Made by a program: the position numbers and the translations under genes. This document shows, in pieces, positions 19,744 through 28,891 of a DNA stretch of 64,000 nucleotides (positions within the stretch are counted from its first letter, which is position 1; each line of letters opens with the position of its first letter). The stretch is from NCBI RefSeq assembly GCF_015291625.1, contig NZ_CP030047.1:7812001-7876000 (forward strand). Reading direction: 5' to 3'. Under the pieces are notes generated by a model, which saw only the letters and a list, made by a program, of their open reading frames with translations, had not been told where the DNA came from and ran no database searches. This DNA is from Bradyrhizobium sp. CCBAU 53421 (GTDB lineage Bacteria > Pseudomonadota > Alphaproteobacteria > Rhizobiales > Xanthobacteraceae).

Positions 19744-20896
19744 TCGCTTCGCTTTCTTCAGTTTCCACACCATCAAGAAGCACTCTCACCTCGTGACGAT
19801 CCAGATGGAGCAGACGCGCAAGCTGCCCCTCGCTGTATATTTCCTTCTTCGATGCCTCTCGCGCAAGCAAGGCTAGTCTGGGCGGCACAGCTCCTTGCGC
19901 GCGAGCAGAATAGGTCTTCCGGTCCGGCAATTCGCCTAGTACCTGACAGACCTGATCGTCGGTAATCCCACCATTGGCAGTGAACCAGTCCCAGGTGCCC
20001 TCACGCGCTAGCTTCAGCTCCTCAAGACGCCGGACGATAGCTTCTCGTGATACGTGCAACGCGTGCGCGAGAAGGATGATGTGACGCCGCGTCAAATGAG
20101 ACTGACCTGCCGTGATCTCCGCGAAACGTTGTCGGACGGTCCGGGCGGGCATCGTAAAGGATCGCTGGAAACAGTTAGCGTATCGCTCCTCTCGCGACGT
20201 GAACCGCTCGTCCTCAGTAAGCACTTCCGGCTGACGCCTCGTCGAGATTAGATGCGCGGCCTCATGCGCTCCGGTTTGATTCAGGCGTTCCGGGGGATGA
20301 TTGGAGTTGAGTAGAATACAAGCGCCCGCCGACTCGTCAAAAGCAAACAAACCGGAAACCTTGCCATCCAGAGGCCGCACGTAGACGCGGACGCCGAGTT
20401 GCAAGTCGAGAATGGACACAATGTCGGTGATTGGACCGGGGCCAAGTCCCAGCCAGTCTCGTAACTCCTGAGCATCCTGCTCCGCCTGAGCGCGCACGTC
20501 TCCAGGCAATATGGGGCGTTCGGGCGGATAGTTTCGGGTGCGGGTTACGCCGAGCGCGTTTTCCAGCTCCAATTCCGCGCGGACTAGGTCGTTCAACAAT
20601 CGGGTCGCCCGTTCGACCCCACTGTCCTCATTTTCTGCAAGCTTGCGGAAGCGGGGAATCATATCGAGATGAACGGCTTCGCGGCGCAGCAACGCGTTGG
20701 CCGAAGTGCCGTAGATGTTCGCAAGCTTTTGAAGTTCATCGATCTGGACGCGTCGCTTGCCTTGTTCAATGGCTACAAGGGTGGTTCGCACCACGCCGAC
20801 CTGCGCAGCCGCATCTGCCTGAGTAAGCTTTGCGCTTTCGCGCGCGACTCGCAGCCGCTCCCCGATTTCCACGTCCGTTAGCCGTTCACCGCTCAT
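19718..20896 (-). CDS. XRE helix-turn-helix / ImmA-IrrE metalloprotease fusion
   Basis: 392 residues from ATG 20896, which overlaps the stop of the QueC-like gene by ATGA (a longer frame starts 18 bases earlier). Residues about 10-70 are a Cro/XRE helix-turn-helix ('ERLRVARESAKLTQADAAAQ'). Residues about 150-270 are an ImmA/IrrE-type zinc peptidase with the HExxH signature 'GAHEAAHLISTRR' near 212. The last 120 residues are a helical tail. Family knowledge: such COG2856 proteins repress their own operon and are relieved, or cleave a partner repressor, under stress or infection. The palindrome upstream of the operon (22858-22868) is a candidate binding site. Confidence 0.85.
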   Translation of the reverse strand: MSGERLTDVEIGERLRVARESAKLTQADAAAQVGVVRTTLVAIEQGKRRVQIDELQKLANIYGTSANALLRREAVHLDMIPRFRKLAENEDSGVERATRLLNDLVRAELELENALGVTRTRNYPPERPILPGDVRAQAEQDAQELRDWLGLGPGPITDIVSILDLQLGVRVYVRPLDGKVSGLFAFDESAGACILLNSNHPPERLNQTGAHEAAHLISTRRQPEVLTEDERFTSREERYANCFQRSFTMPARTVRQRFAEITAGQSHLTRRHIILLAHALHVSREAIVRRLEELKLAREGTWDWFTANGGITDDQVCQVLGELPDRKTYSARAQGAVPPRLALLAREASKKEIYSEGQLARLLHLDRHEVRVLLDGVETEESEANELVKLSP

Positions 20897-22266
20897 TGAC
20901 TTGCCCGCGTCCACTTCCTGATGAAGGAGCGCGCTCCCAGATCATTCACAAAGCTGTTCCACTCTGCGGCATGCCGTTCAAGCATGCCTATAAGATTTTC
21001 TTCGGCATCCTCGGCTGATAGCCCAAGTGCCATTCCGGTCAACACGGCGTGACGGCGGACGGTTGGACGAGCATCTTCCTCTGCCATATCTGCCATGTGA
21101 TCAAGATGGAGCGTTCCAGCGATGGCGTACTGCTCGAAGGCCGCGCTTTTTCGTTGAAAGTCCGGATGGATTGCTTCGGCAAAGGTAGGAGCTCGCAAGT
21201 CTTCGCAGATATACTTTCCCGGCTCTTCGCTAAGGCCCGCCGCGTGCACGCTCATTCGCCTCAACATGCAGGCCGCGCATACGCCGCATTGAAGTTTTCT
21301 TTTGTTAAGCGCGCTCCAACGACTGTCTCGCCAGCACGACTTCGTGTCTCTCCAGGAATCACCCTCCGGCATAGCTGCAAATTCGCGCAGCGTCTCTCCC
21401 TTGGTATTCCAGAGGCGAGGAAATTTGAATTCAACCGCATGGCCCGTGAGCGCATTCAAGAAGCGGCTCATCAGTCGCGTGAACCTCGGGTGGTTCCGGT
21501 AGTCCGGATACCCATGATTTACAGTCACTAGCGCCGGGCCAATTGCACCTTGCCCGCTTTCGGGAATAAGAATGTCGCTTGCGTTCGTCAGATAGGCCGC
21601 AAGGCCACTGATCAGCGCGAACTTGAAACCGCGGCTTCTTGCCGTCGTTTCTCCGTTCGTTAGAGCTGATTTGAATTTGTACGGCACTCTCGTGAAAGGC
21701 TGCAATCGTCCGTCGACAACAGGTTTTCCCGAAGCCTTAGCGCCGACGCGCACGCGAACAAGTTCTTTTCCGAGCGTCTTTCCAAGAAGCCCGGCCACAG
21801 CTCGCGAGTCCATGCCGTCGCTGTATGCGATAACGGCTTTCGTTGGCCGAGGGATCTGCAGGCACTCTTGCGCCGGAGAGGGTTCGGTCTTAGCCCGTTT
21901 GACGAACTCAATCTCCCAAAGATCGCCGGTCAGGAATCCCAACACTTCGTGCAACGATCCTGAAACGGAGGTATCGCTCCAGCGCATTGGATCGTGCACG
22001 GGGATGCGCAGTTCAATTTTTCGGGGCCAGCCTCGCGCCGGACGCTTGATGGCGCGATCAGAAAACTCGACCGCGGCGGCGACGACCATTGCGTCGTAAA
22101 TCATCGGCTCCCATCGCGCGAACGCGAAGGATCGCAGGGCATCGGTGCTGAACTCAAGGTCACGATTGAGCTCAAGTCCGATACGGCCTTTCCGAGGGCG
22201 GCGACCCGCCTCAACCACATCAACCGCTCTTTCACTGATCTTCGGCTTGTAACACGTAATGGTCAT
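20893..22266 (-). CDS. QueC-like PP-loop ATPase (QatC/Cap9-like)
   Basis: 457 residues from ATG 22266, overlapping the upstream gene by ATGA. The centre has a PP-loop ATP-pyrophosphatase motif SDGMDS ('VIAYSDGMDSRAVAGLLGK', about residue 148). The C-terminal half carries 'KLQCGVCAACMLRRMSVHA' (about 327), matching the zinc-binding Cys cluster of QueC, the 7-cyano-7-deazaguanine synthase. A 120-residue N-terminal extension ('DAMVVAAAVEFSDRAIKRPA') is not part of housekeeping QueC and resembles the defence-associated QueC homologues (QatC of QatABCD, Cap9 of type IV CBASS). No queD, queE, queF or tRNA-guanine transglycosylase is nearby, so tRNA queuosine synthesis is unlikely. Inference: activates a carboxylate with ATP to modify a protein or nucleotide in a defence pathway. 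Confidence 0.8.
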   Translation of the reverse strand: MTITCYKPKISERAVDVVEAGRRPRKGRIGLELNRDLEFSTDALRSFAFARWEPMIYDAMVVAAAVEFSDRAIKRPARGWPRKIELRIPVHDPMRWSDTSVSGSLHEVLGFLTGDLWEIEFVKRAKTEPSPAQECLQIPRPTKAVIAYSDGMDSRAVAGLLGKTLGKELVRVRVGAKASGKPVVDGRLQPFTRVPYKFKSALTNGETTARSRGFKFALISGLAAYLTNASDILIPESGQGAIGPALVTVNHGYPDYRNHPRFTRLMSRFLNALTGHAVEFKFPRLWNTKGETLREFAAMPEGDSWRDTKSCWRDSRWSALNKRKLQCGVCAACMLRRMSVHAAGLSEEPGKYICEDLRAPTFAEAIHPDFQRKSAAFEQYAIAGTLHLDHMADMAEEDARPTVRRHAVLTGMALGLSAEDAEENLIGMLERHAAEWNSFVNDLGARSFIRKWTRASQ

Positions 22267-22820
22267 AGTGGCGGTCCTTCATCTATCCCCGACTGGCGAG
22301 GCAGCGTAACTGACCGCTGGGAGGGCAGTTTAGTAAACGACATGAGCTCTCGGGCGAGACCTCCGCAATCGAGCTGCTGTCGGGCCCCGTCTAAGCGGAC
22401 CCGAACGAACCCGGCGCTGCGGGAAGAAGCCTCGCGTTGATAGTGCTCTTCAATGCCGCGTATGTGGTCGCGTGCCGCGCCTTCCAACGCATTCGCCAAG
22501 GCAGCTTCGGTAGCGGTCTCGCCGCTCAGTCCCACGGCGACAGCTTCGATTGCGCAGTCGATAAGCTGGTGCGTCGCTGCAGAGCCATAGTGGCCTTGCC
22601 TTAGCACCTCCAGTCTTTCGATCGTCATATCTGGAAACAGGGTGCCACCTCCCAAGATATCCCGGACCTCGCCGATTGGTGCGCTCAGAATGTCCTTCTT
22701 GAGCGCATGAGGCAGTCCTTCCGCAACCTGATCCGACGAGAACGCCGCTTTCGCTGCTCGCTCGGCTAGGTCCTTCCAATGTCTCCTCATGGGGAGACTT
22801 CTGTGCGGTCCATCGCTCAT
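22263..22820 (-). CDS. unknown protein, first gene of the QueC-like operon
   Basis: 185 residues from ATG 22820 ('MSDGPHRSLPMRRHWKDLAE'); a TTG four codons upstream and an ATG ten codons downstream are alternatives. It is coupled to the QueC-like gene by a 4-bp overlap. The protein looks soluble and mostly helical, with a small Gly-rich turn ('DILGGGTLFPDMTIERLEVL'), and no cysteine cluster or catalytic motif is evident. I do not recognise it. In this position a protein of this size could be the substrate or scaffold that the QueC-like enzyme modifies, as has been proposed for small partners in related systems; this is inference only. Confidence 0.65.
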   Translation of the reverse strand: MSDGPHRSLPMRRHWKDLAERAAKAAFSSDQVAEGLPHALKKDILSAPIGEVRDILGGGTLFPDMTIERLEVLRQGHYGSAATHQLIDCAIEAVAVGLSGETATEAALANALEGAARDHIRGIEEHYQREASSRSAGFVRVRLDGARQQLDCGGLARELMSFTKLPSQRSVTLPRQSGIDEGPPL

Positions 22821-22857
22821 CGGGGGCTCCAATGTCAGGACTATACTAAAAGAATAG

Positions 22858-22868
22858 TGACAATGTCA
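22858..22868. promoter_or_regulatory. palindrome TGACAATGTCA in the divergent promoter region
   Basis: A perfect 5+1+5 dyad in the AT-rich 185-bp gap between the QueC-like operon and the divergent fic gene, 38 bp upstream of ATG 22820. Half-sites of this size are typical of XRE-family repressors, and an XRE gene is in the operon, so autoregulation is a reasonable guess. Confidence 0.45.
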
Positions 22869-23004
22869 AATCTTATGAAGTGGATGATTTTCACAACTTA
22901 AGAATTGAGCGTAGATTTTTCATCTACTAAGATAGATTTTCCGAACCTGGCCTCTCTGGTGAAGAAAATTCGGAGAGCGGAGAAGATTTTTCAGAGGAAA
23001 TACA

Positions 23005-24552
23005 ATGAGCGTTGAATTTTCAGGATCGGTGAGCGTTTTTCACGACAGGCGATTGCCTGAGCCCGGTGTCCCAGCGGGTTATGCCGCGCTTATTGGAGCT
23101 TACAGGCTCTCCGTCCCAGTACCCCGAATCCTTTCAGCCATAGGGACCAAGCACCGGAGCGTTGAACAGAATGGTTGGCGCATATACACGCCGCGCCATG
23201 CTCCCGAAGCCTCGCTTGAAGGACACCTGACTTTTGCCCTCAAGAATGAAGGACTCGACCTTGCTATCCTGAAGCGACTTTTCCTCGCGGTCAAAGAGGG
23301 AGATGTCGCGGAGCTTGTCCGGCAGAAGCCTACCGGCATTTACACACGCCGTATCTGGTTTCTGTACGAGTGGCTGCTTGGCCGCGAGCTAAAGCTGTCG
23401 CTTACAGACAAGGTCTCATATGTGGACGCGGTTGATACAGATATCCAGTTCGCGGGGACAGGAGAGAATTCAGCTCGGCATCGCGTTCGCAACAACCTTC
23501 CCGGCACTCCGGAATTTTGCCCGCTCGTTTTCAAGACGCCTGCGCTGAACGAATTCATCGCGCAGGACTGGAAGGAGCGCGCGCGCGCAGTCGTAAGCGA
23601 AGTTCCGAAGGATTTGCTCGCGCGCACGGCTGCTTTCCTGCTGCTGAAAGATTCAAAGTCCAGCTACGTCATCGAAGGAGAGAGGCCGCCCCAGGATCGT
23701 ATTCAAAGATGGGGCCGCGCCATCGGCGAAGCCGGGCGGGCGCCGCTTGACGAGCAAGAATTCCTGCGTCTGCAAGGCATTGTCATCGGAGACGAGCGTT
23801 TCGTGAAGCTTGGGTTTCGGCAGGAAGGGGGCTTTGTCGGTGAGCACGACCGCGATACGCAGCGGCCTATCCCGGACCACATCAGCGCGAGGCATGAAGA
23901 CATCGCCCATCTCATGACAGGATTGATCGCATTCGACCATGCCGCAGAAAGCGAACTCGACCCCGTTATCGCGGCAGCGGTGCTCGCATTCGGCTTTGTC
24001 TATATCCACCCGTTCGAGGACGGAAACGGACGTATTCACCGATATCTCATGCACCACGTTCTTGCGCGGCGCGGGTTCAATCCGGCTGGCGTCCATTTTC
24101 CGGTGTCGTCGGCAATCCTTGACCGGATCATTGAGTACAAAGGCGTGCTGGAAAGCTACTCAAGCAGGCTACTTCCCTGCGTTCAATGGGAAGCGACTCC
24201 AAAGAACAACGTGAAGGTCTTGAACGACACCGGGGATTTTTACCGCTTCTTCGACGCGACCCCTCACGCGGAATTCCTATACGAATGCGTACGGCAGACA
24301 ATCGAGCAGGACCTTCCAAACGAGACAAGCTTCCTTCGCAACTTCGATGCGTTCCGGTCCGGAGTCGAAAGCATCATCGACATGCCGGAGCGAACGCTGA
24401 ACAATCTGTTTGGCTTTCTGCGGCAGAATCAAGGAAGGCTTTCAAAAAGGGCGCGCGAGAACGAATTCGCCGAGCTCACCCAGGATGAAGTTGCCAAGGT
24501 TGAGCAATTGTACGCGGACTCCTTTGGCCAAAGCGGAGCCGCAAGTGACTGA
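23005..24552 (+). CDS. Fic family protein with N-terminal extension
   Basis: 515 residues from ATG 23005 with AGAGGAAA upstream. The Fic core HPFEDGNGRIHR is at about residue 335, with the 'flap' region and inhibitory helix visible earlier ('SSYVIEGE', about 220, fitting [S/T]xxxE[G/N]). Unlike the shorter Fic protein at 8.7-9.9 kb, residues 1-190 form an extra domain ('GYAALIGAYRLSVPVPRILS'), and a helical tail follows the core ('LTQDEVAKVEQLYADSFG'). Catalytic His and acidic residues are intact, so AMP or another nucleotide group could be transferred. It is divergent from the QueC-like operon and 45 bp upstream of the NlpC/P60-like gene, probably co-transcribed with it. Confidence 0.88.
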   Translation: MSVEFSGSVSVFHDRRLPEPGVPAGYAALIGAYRLSVPVPRILSAIGTKHRSVEQNGWRIYTPRHAPEASLEGHLTFALKNEGLDLAILKRLFLAVKEGDVAELVRQKPTGIYTRRIWFLYEWLLGRELKLSLTDKVSYVDAVDTDIQFAGTGENSARHRVRNNLPGTPEFCPLVFKTPALNEFIAQDWKERARAVVSEVPKDLLARTAAFLLLKDSKSSYVIEGERPPQDRIQRWGRAIGEAGRAPLDEQEFLRLQGIVIGDERFVKLGFRQEGGFVGEHDRDTQRPIPDHISARHEDIAHLMTGLIAFDHAAESELDPVIAAAVLAFGFVYIHPFEDGNGRIHRYLMHHVLARRGFNPAGVHFPVSSAILDRIIEYKGVLESYSSRLLPCVQWEATPKNNVKVLNDTGDFYRFFDATPHAEFLYECVRQTIEQDLPNETSFLRNFDAFRSGVESIIDMPERTLNNLFGFLRQNQGRLSKRARENEFAELTQDEVAKVEQLYADSFGQSGAASD

Positions 24553-24597
24553 CGGCGGATCTCATTCAGAGACCGGAAAGGCCACCCATTTCCAGCG

Positions 24598-25890
24598 ATG
24601 GTTGGACAATTGATGAAACGCATCAAGATCGACAGCGTAGAGCCAGGAGACATTCTTCTTACAGCGCGCCCTGGCAAGGTGAGTAAAGCTATTCGCTTCA
24701 CGACCGGAGGCGTCGTATCTCACGCGATGATATGCGTCCAGCATGGTTCATTTATCGATTCGACTTCAAGCGGGGTGCAGGCACGTAATCTGCAACGGGA
24801 ACTATTCGAGGACGACGAGAAGGCGTTTCACTTCCGTCTGAAGGACAGACCTGATCGCGAGGTGCTTGAGCGGATTGTTGACTATGCGCGATCCGAAATT
24901 GGTGCACGCTATTCTAAAAGCGAAGCCGCACGATCAGTTGCTGCAGTCCGCAGGCCAAGATCAAAACGGCAATTCTGCTCCCGTCTGGTAGCGCGCGTAT
25001 ACAAGACGGCCGGCATAGAGCTTGTGCCGGATGCGGATTACTGCTCGCCGGAAGATCTGCGCATCAGCCCGCTCTTAAAAGAGCTTCCGGTAGAGTTTGA
25101 GCCCGTATCCGCCGACGAACTCGCATGGACATCCGGTCGCCCGAACCCGATCCAGGCCATGCATGACGCACAGAACGCTGTGCTGGACGCCGCGCGCTCT
25201 GTTCACGCCAACGTAGAAAATTTCAATGATATATACGACCTTCTCGTAAGGCGCCCAGAATCTGATCAGGTGATTGCAGCTGCACTCAAGAGAAGTGGTT
25301 ATCTCAACATTTGGAAATTTGAAGTCGAGGAGCACCCATGGCGCTACACCCGTGGGCTGATCGATAATCTTTCCGCGTCGCCCGAGGCCTTGCGTGACTA
25401 TTGCATAGGCACCGTAAAGGAGGCCTACAGCGGCGGAATTCGCTATTCGATCAATTTGGTGCAGCTTCGGGCGCTCCAGCTGCAGCACCCGCGAGAATCG
25501 TTCCGCCTTGAAATTGCATTGTATGAAACGTTGGTACGTAACGATCAGAGCCGTAGGGAGGTGGCTTATGATTGGTTGCAAAGGCATTGCCTGGATCTGC
25601 TGGAACAGCATATGGAACAGATCGAGCCTCATACTGAATACTGGTGGTCGTTGATCGATCGGGTCGAGCCGAAGCTTGCAGTTTTATCCCGTCATGCCGT
25701 CTCCGTAGAGGGGCGTACCGACATCTGCTCCACATGCGGGGATGATCCTGCCAAGCCCTACCGTGTAGTCAACGGCGCGGAGCACATGCCCGGAGTGCCA
25801 TCATTGCGTCTCTGCGATGACTGCCTCGAAATTCGGCGCGGCATGGGCCATGTGTTGATGCCTTTTCTATTGAGGTCTTGGAAGACGTGA
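24598..25890 (+). CDS. permuted NlpC/P60-like (YiiX-type) protein with C-terminal CxxC pairs
   Basis: 430 residues from ATG 24598 (or ATG 24613). Residues 10-150 fit the circularly permuted NlpC/P60 papain-like fold: 'VEPGDILLTARPG', the catalytic-type His in 'VVSHAMICV' and the Cys in 'RQFCSRLVARVYKTAG'. Such domains cleave amide, thioester or acyl bonds. A helical middle region follows, then a C-terminal pair of Cys motifs, CSTC and CDDC, that should bind zinc. No signal peptide, so it is cytoplasmic, unlike peptidoglycan amidases of the family. It lies between fic and the STAND gene on the same strand; the three could form one transcription unit. Target unknown. Confidence 0.75.
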   Translation: MVGQLMKRIKIDSVEPGDILLTARPGKVSKAIRFTTGGVVSHAMICVQHGSFIDSTSSGVQARNLQRELFEDDEKAFHFRLKDRPDREVLERIVDYARSEIGARYSKSEAARSVAAVRRPRSKRQFCSRLVARVYKTAGIELVPDADYCSPEDLRISPLLKELPVEFEPVSADELAWTSGRPNPIQAMHDAQNAVLDAARSVHANVENFNDIYDLLVRRPESDQVIAAALKRSGYLNIWKFEVEEHPWRYTRGLIDNLSASPEALRDYCIGTVKEAYSGGIRYSINLVQLRALQLQHPRESFRLEIALYETLVRNDQSRREVAYDWLQRHCLDLLEQHMEQIEPHTEYWWSLIDRVEPKLAVLSRHAVSVEGRTDICSTCGDDPAKPYRVVNGAEHMPGVPSLRLCDDCLEIRRGMGHVLMPFLLRSWKT

Positions 25891-25920
25891 TGGAGGGCAG
25901 CATTTTAATGGCGCACTGTC

Positions 25921-28247
25921 TTGGTGAGTGGAGGTCTTTTTCTTGACCCGAGCGGCGCAACGAAGAAGCAACGTCTTGGATCCGGCGCAGCTAGTCCGGA
26001 TCGAAGCCGTGCATCGCGGCTTCATTTTTTTCAGCATCTGTACACTGTACAGTGTCTGCTCTCGGCAACCGCGTTGTCGATAGAGAGCGTTGAGGTCGAG
26101 AGCGATGAAGATGTCGAGGTGCAGTTTAATGGGCGGCGCATCTACGTCCAGGTGAAACACCGGAAAGAACCGCTCGCCTGGAACGATATCGACGAAGCTG
26201 TGGCGCGCTTCGGAGAATTGCGCGCCGCTCATAAGCGTGGTGAACGCCAGGGAGAACCGGGATTTCTCATCGTCAGCAACGCAGCTCCCAACGGCCCTCT
26301 CGCCGCTAGGCTGGCCGCGGCGGACTGGCCGAACGATGTGCGGGTCGATTGGCCATCGGCCGATCCAGAAAAACGAATCCTTCCGGCGCCGCAATCATCG
26401 CTTGTCGAAGCGGCGGAAGCAGCGAGCAGAATGGCTGTAAAGTTGCCGTTCGCAACTCTCGCGCCTGAGACTCTCGTTTGGAAGCTTGCTGGCCTGATAT
26501 CTCTTGCCGCGACGGGAGAGGACGCGAATTTAGACCACAGCTTCCGGGCTGGAGAGCTTCCCAACCTTTTTGAACAGCTCGTAATACAGTTGCAGGATCT
26601 GCCACTGCCCCCATCTCCCTATCGGGTGCAGGAGCAGGAGCCCAACCTTTTGACGGGAGAAAGGGTCAGGCTGATTGTCGGCTATTCGGGGGCAGGCAAG
26701 ACATCGTGGCTGGCACAGTCTGCTCAACATGCCCCGGGCACTTTGATCTATCTCGATGTGGCCGATACACCCGGCGCGGCCCTCGCCAATGCCGTTGCCC
26801 GAGAAGTAGCTGGTCGGCTGTTTCAGACGGGGGGCCTTGGCCAAATCCTTCTGCCTGGCGCGTCCGGGCGAGAAATCCTTCAGCTTCTATCCCGCCGTCT
26901 GGCGGAGCGCGGAGAGATTGTCACTGTTGCCCTCGACAATGTTCACCAGTTGCCTGCCGATGATTTGATGGGGGTGATCCAGTCTGGGAGAGACATGCGC
27001 TTCGTACTTTTGGGGCGCGCAGAAGGCGAAGTCTCCACCCTTGAGACGATTCTCGGCGTCACCCGTGAGGCCCTCCTTGGTTGGGCACCAGACACAGTAG
27101 CGGCGGCAGCCCATGATCAAGGATGCCAAAGTGATGCCGCCACTTGCCAGCGATTGATCGATCTCACCGGTGGCCTTCCGCTTTTCGTTCTGAATGCAAT
27201 CTCCGTTGCAAAATCCGACTATGGTGGTTCGCTAAAGCAATTCTGTGCTGATCTTGCTCGATCGGCACACACCCGGGAAGTCGCCCAGGACTTCATCCTC
27301 GGTCGGGTTTTTGACCGGTTGCCAAAGGCAGTGGCTGACGTGGCCGAAATGCTAAGCCTTTGCGATGCACCACTGAGGCGCACGGAAATACAGGCCTATA
27401 TTTCAAGCGCCGGCGGGTCCGATCAGGCTAACGCCGACCGGGCTTTTCGCCACTTGATGAGTCAGGGTCTGCTGCAGGTGTTTGCCGACGACCGGATCAA
27501 GCTTCACGATGCGGCGCGCGCCGTAGGCAAAGGACGATTGCTTCTCCGCGGCGCTGAGAGCGTAAAAGCGTCCCGGGAAACCCTTCGAGCTGTCGTACAG
27601 AAGAGCCTTTTAGAGAGCTGGCACCCGGCGAAGCTATCGCTGTTCCTCCGGCTGAGCGGAGAGGTCGGTCGCCTCGATGTTTTGGTCGAAATGGCTACAG
27701 ACGAGCTCTTCCATGAAATGGGTGTCTGGCCCGAGGTTGAAGCTTTCCTCGAACACGGCGTGCAGAATGAGACTGTTCCGCCTGATCAGCGAATAAAGGC
27801 ACTCGACGGACTGGCATTTGCCGACCTTAAGTCTGGCTCTGATCCCGCTGTTTTATGGCTCGATCAAATGGACGCTCTGATCACGGCCCACAATCTTGGC
27901 GCTGAGGAACGGCTGCGCGTCGGCATGAAGCGAATGAACTTTTTGGCTGGCAAAGGCGACCGGCGCGGCGCTATGCGTCTGGTGACGGAACTCACGCCCG
28001 CCGTTAATGATCTCTCTTCCGGTCATCAGCGCGTGTTTTGGTATAATGTCGCATGTGCGGAGCTCGCACTAGGGGACCCGAAATCCGCAGAGAAGCGGGT
28101 TCAGTCTCTCATCCAAGACTACTACAAACTGATCGGCCTGACACCCGAGATGGTGATGGGAAACAATGCGCCCGAGCTGCAACGGATGCTAAAGGACGGG
28201 GCGGACATCGACGACATTAAACATCTCGCGGATTCCCTTGACGTACT
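25921..28247 (+). pseudogene. STAND NTPase with N-terminal nuclease-like domain, 5' part (cut by IS66)
   Basis: Starts at TTG 25921 or GTG 25924; there is an in-frame stop at 25906 and no ATG nearby. About the first 100 residues resemble the DUF4297/Cap4-type PD-(D/E)xK domain ('DEDVEVQFNGRRIYVQVKHR', Q-x-K). A P-loop NTPase follows: GYSGAGKTSW (about 254), Walker B-like 'VTVALDNVHQLP' (about 338), then winged-helix and helical-repeat sequence. Such NACHT/STAND proteins act as single-protein phage sensors that activate the nuclease. At 28247 the frame runs into IS66 and stops at TAA four codons later. Joining 28247 to 31370 restores the frame exactly (2892 bases, 964 codons including stop). 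Confidence 0.85.
28240..28247. repeat. IS66 target site duplication, left copy
   Basis: GACGTACT, identical to the copy at 31362-31369. Eight bases is the normal duplication length for IS66. Confidence 0.95.
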
Positions 28248-28278
28248 GTAAGCGTAGCTCTGCGGCCCTTTTGATTGA
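28248..28278. repeat. IS66 terminal inverted repeat, left
   Basis: Starts GTAAGCGTAGC; about 25 of 31 positions match the reverse complement of 31331-31361. Confidence 0.9.
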
Positions 28279-28288
28279 CGCTTGACGC

Positions 28289-28891
28289 CTACTTTGTCCG
28301 CGTAGCGCGTCGTCGCGGCTTCCATATGTCGGACAATGCGTTGACCGCCGCCTCAAGCGCCTTGCGGTCGATGACGTTGGGATCGAACCGTTCCGGGCCC
28401 CAGAGGCGCATATGTTCGTGCTCCGGGTGGGTGGGGTCGCTGATGGCCTCAAGATATTCGGCATAGCCTGGCGCACCGCCGACGTCTTCCGGAGGACAAC
28501 GACCGGCGGCCTCGAGCAAGAAGGGCAGGCCCTCCGTTGTGGTGTTCTCGAACCATTTTTCGAGCTTGATCACATGGTCCCAGCTGTCGCCGAAGTCATA
28601 GAGATAATGGATCGTCTTCGCACCGGTCTCTTGAACGATATTGGAGAGCCGCGTCTTGCGGGCATCGACGGGCTGGGGGCCAAAATCACCATCGGGATCA
28701 GGGATGCCCCAACGTCCTTCGCCAGCCAGGAACTCGAAGAGATGGCTATTCGTCCAGCCAAACGCCGCCTGAAGCGTCAGATGCAGCCGATCAAGGCGCA
28801 GCGTGAGCGGCACGACAAGGCATCGCATCACCTCCGGTTTCACGTCCTTGAGGGTCACCTTGATCCGGACCGCGGTCGTGTTCAGGCTCAT
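28289..28891 (-). CDS. pRiA4b ORF-3-like passenger protein of IS66
   Basis: 200 residues, overlapping the tnpC stop by 4 bp (ATGA). The sequence matches the plasmid pRiA4b ORF-3 family: 'IKVTLKDVKPEVMRCLVVPL', 'HLTLQAAFGWTNSHLFEF' and the conserved 'YLYDFGDSWDHVIKLE' with 'RCPPEDVGG'. The family is a common cargo of IS66- and IS1182-type elements and plasmids; its molecular function is unknown. Here it is clearly within the element, inside the left inverted repeat, so it moves with the IS. Confidence 0.9.
   Translation of the reverse strand: MSLNTTAVRIKVTLKDVKPEVMRCLVVPLTLRLDRLHLTLQAAFGWTNSHLFEFLAGEGRWGIPDPDGDFGPQPVDARKTRLSNIVQETGAKTIHYLYDFGDSWDHVIKLEKWFENTTTEGLPFLLEAAGRCPPEDVGGAPGYAEYLEAISDPTHPEHEHMRLWGPERFDPNVIDRKALEAAVNALSDIWKPRRRATRTK

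Noticed and set aside
20893..22266. Housekeeping queuosine QueC
   Set aside because: N-terminal extension, changed SGG motif (SDG), no other queuosine genes, and coupling to a toxin-like operon.
19126..22820. Canonical QatABCD or type IV CBASS
   Set aside because: No QatA-type ATPase, TatD nuclease, nucleotide cyclase, Cap10 or Cap11 gene is present.
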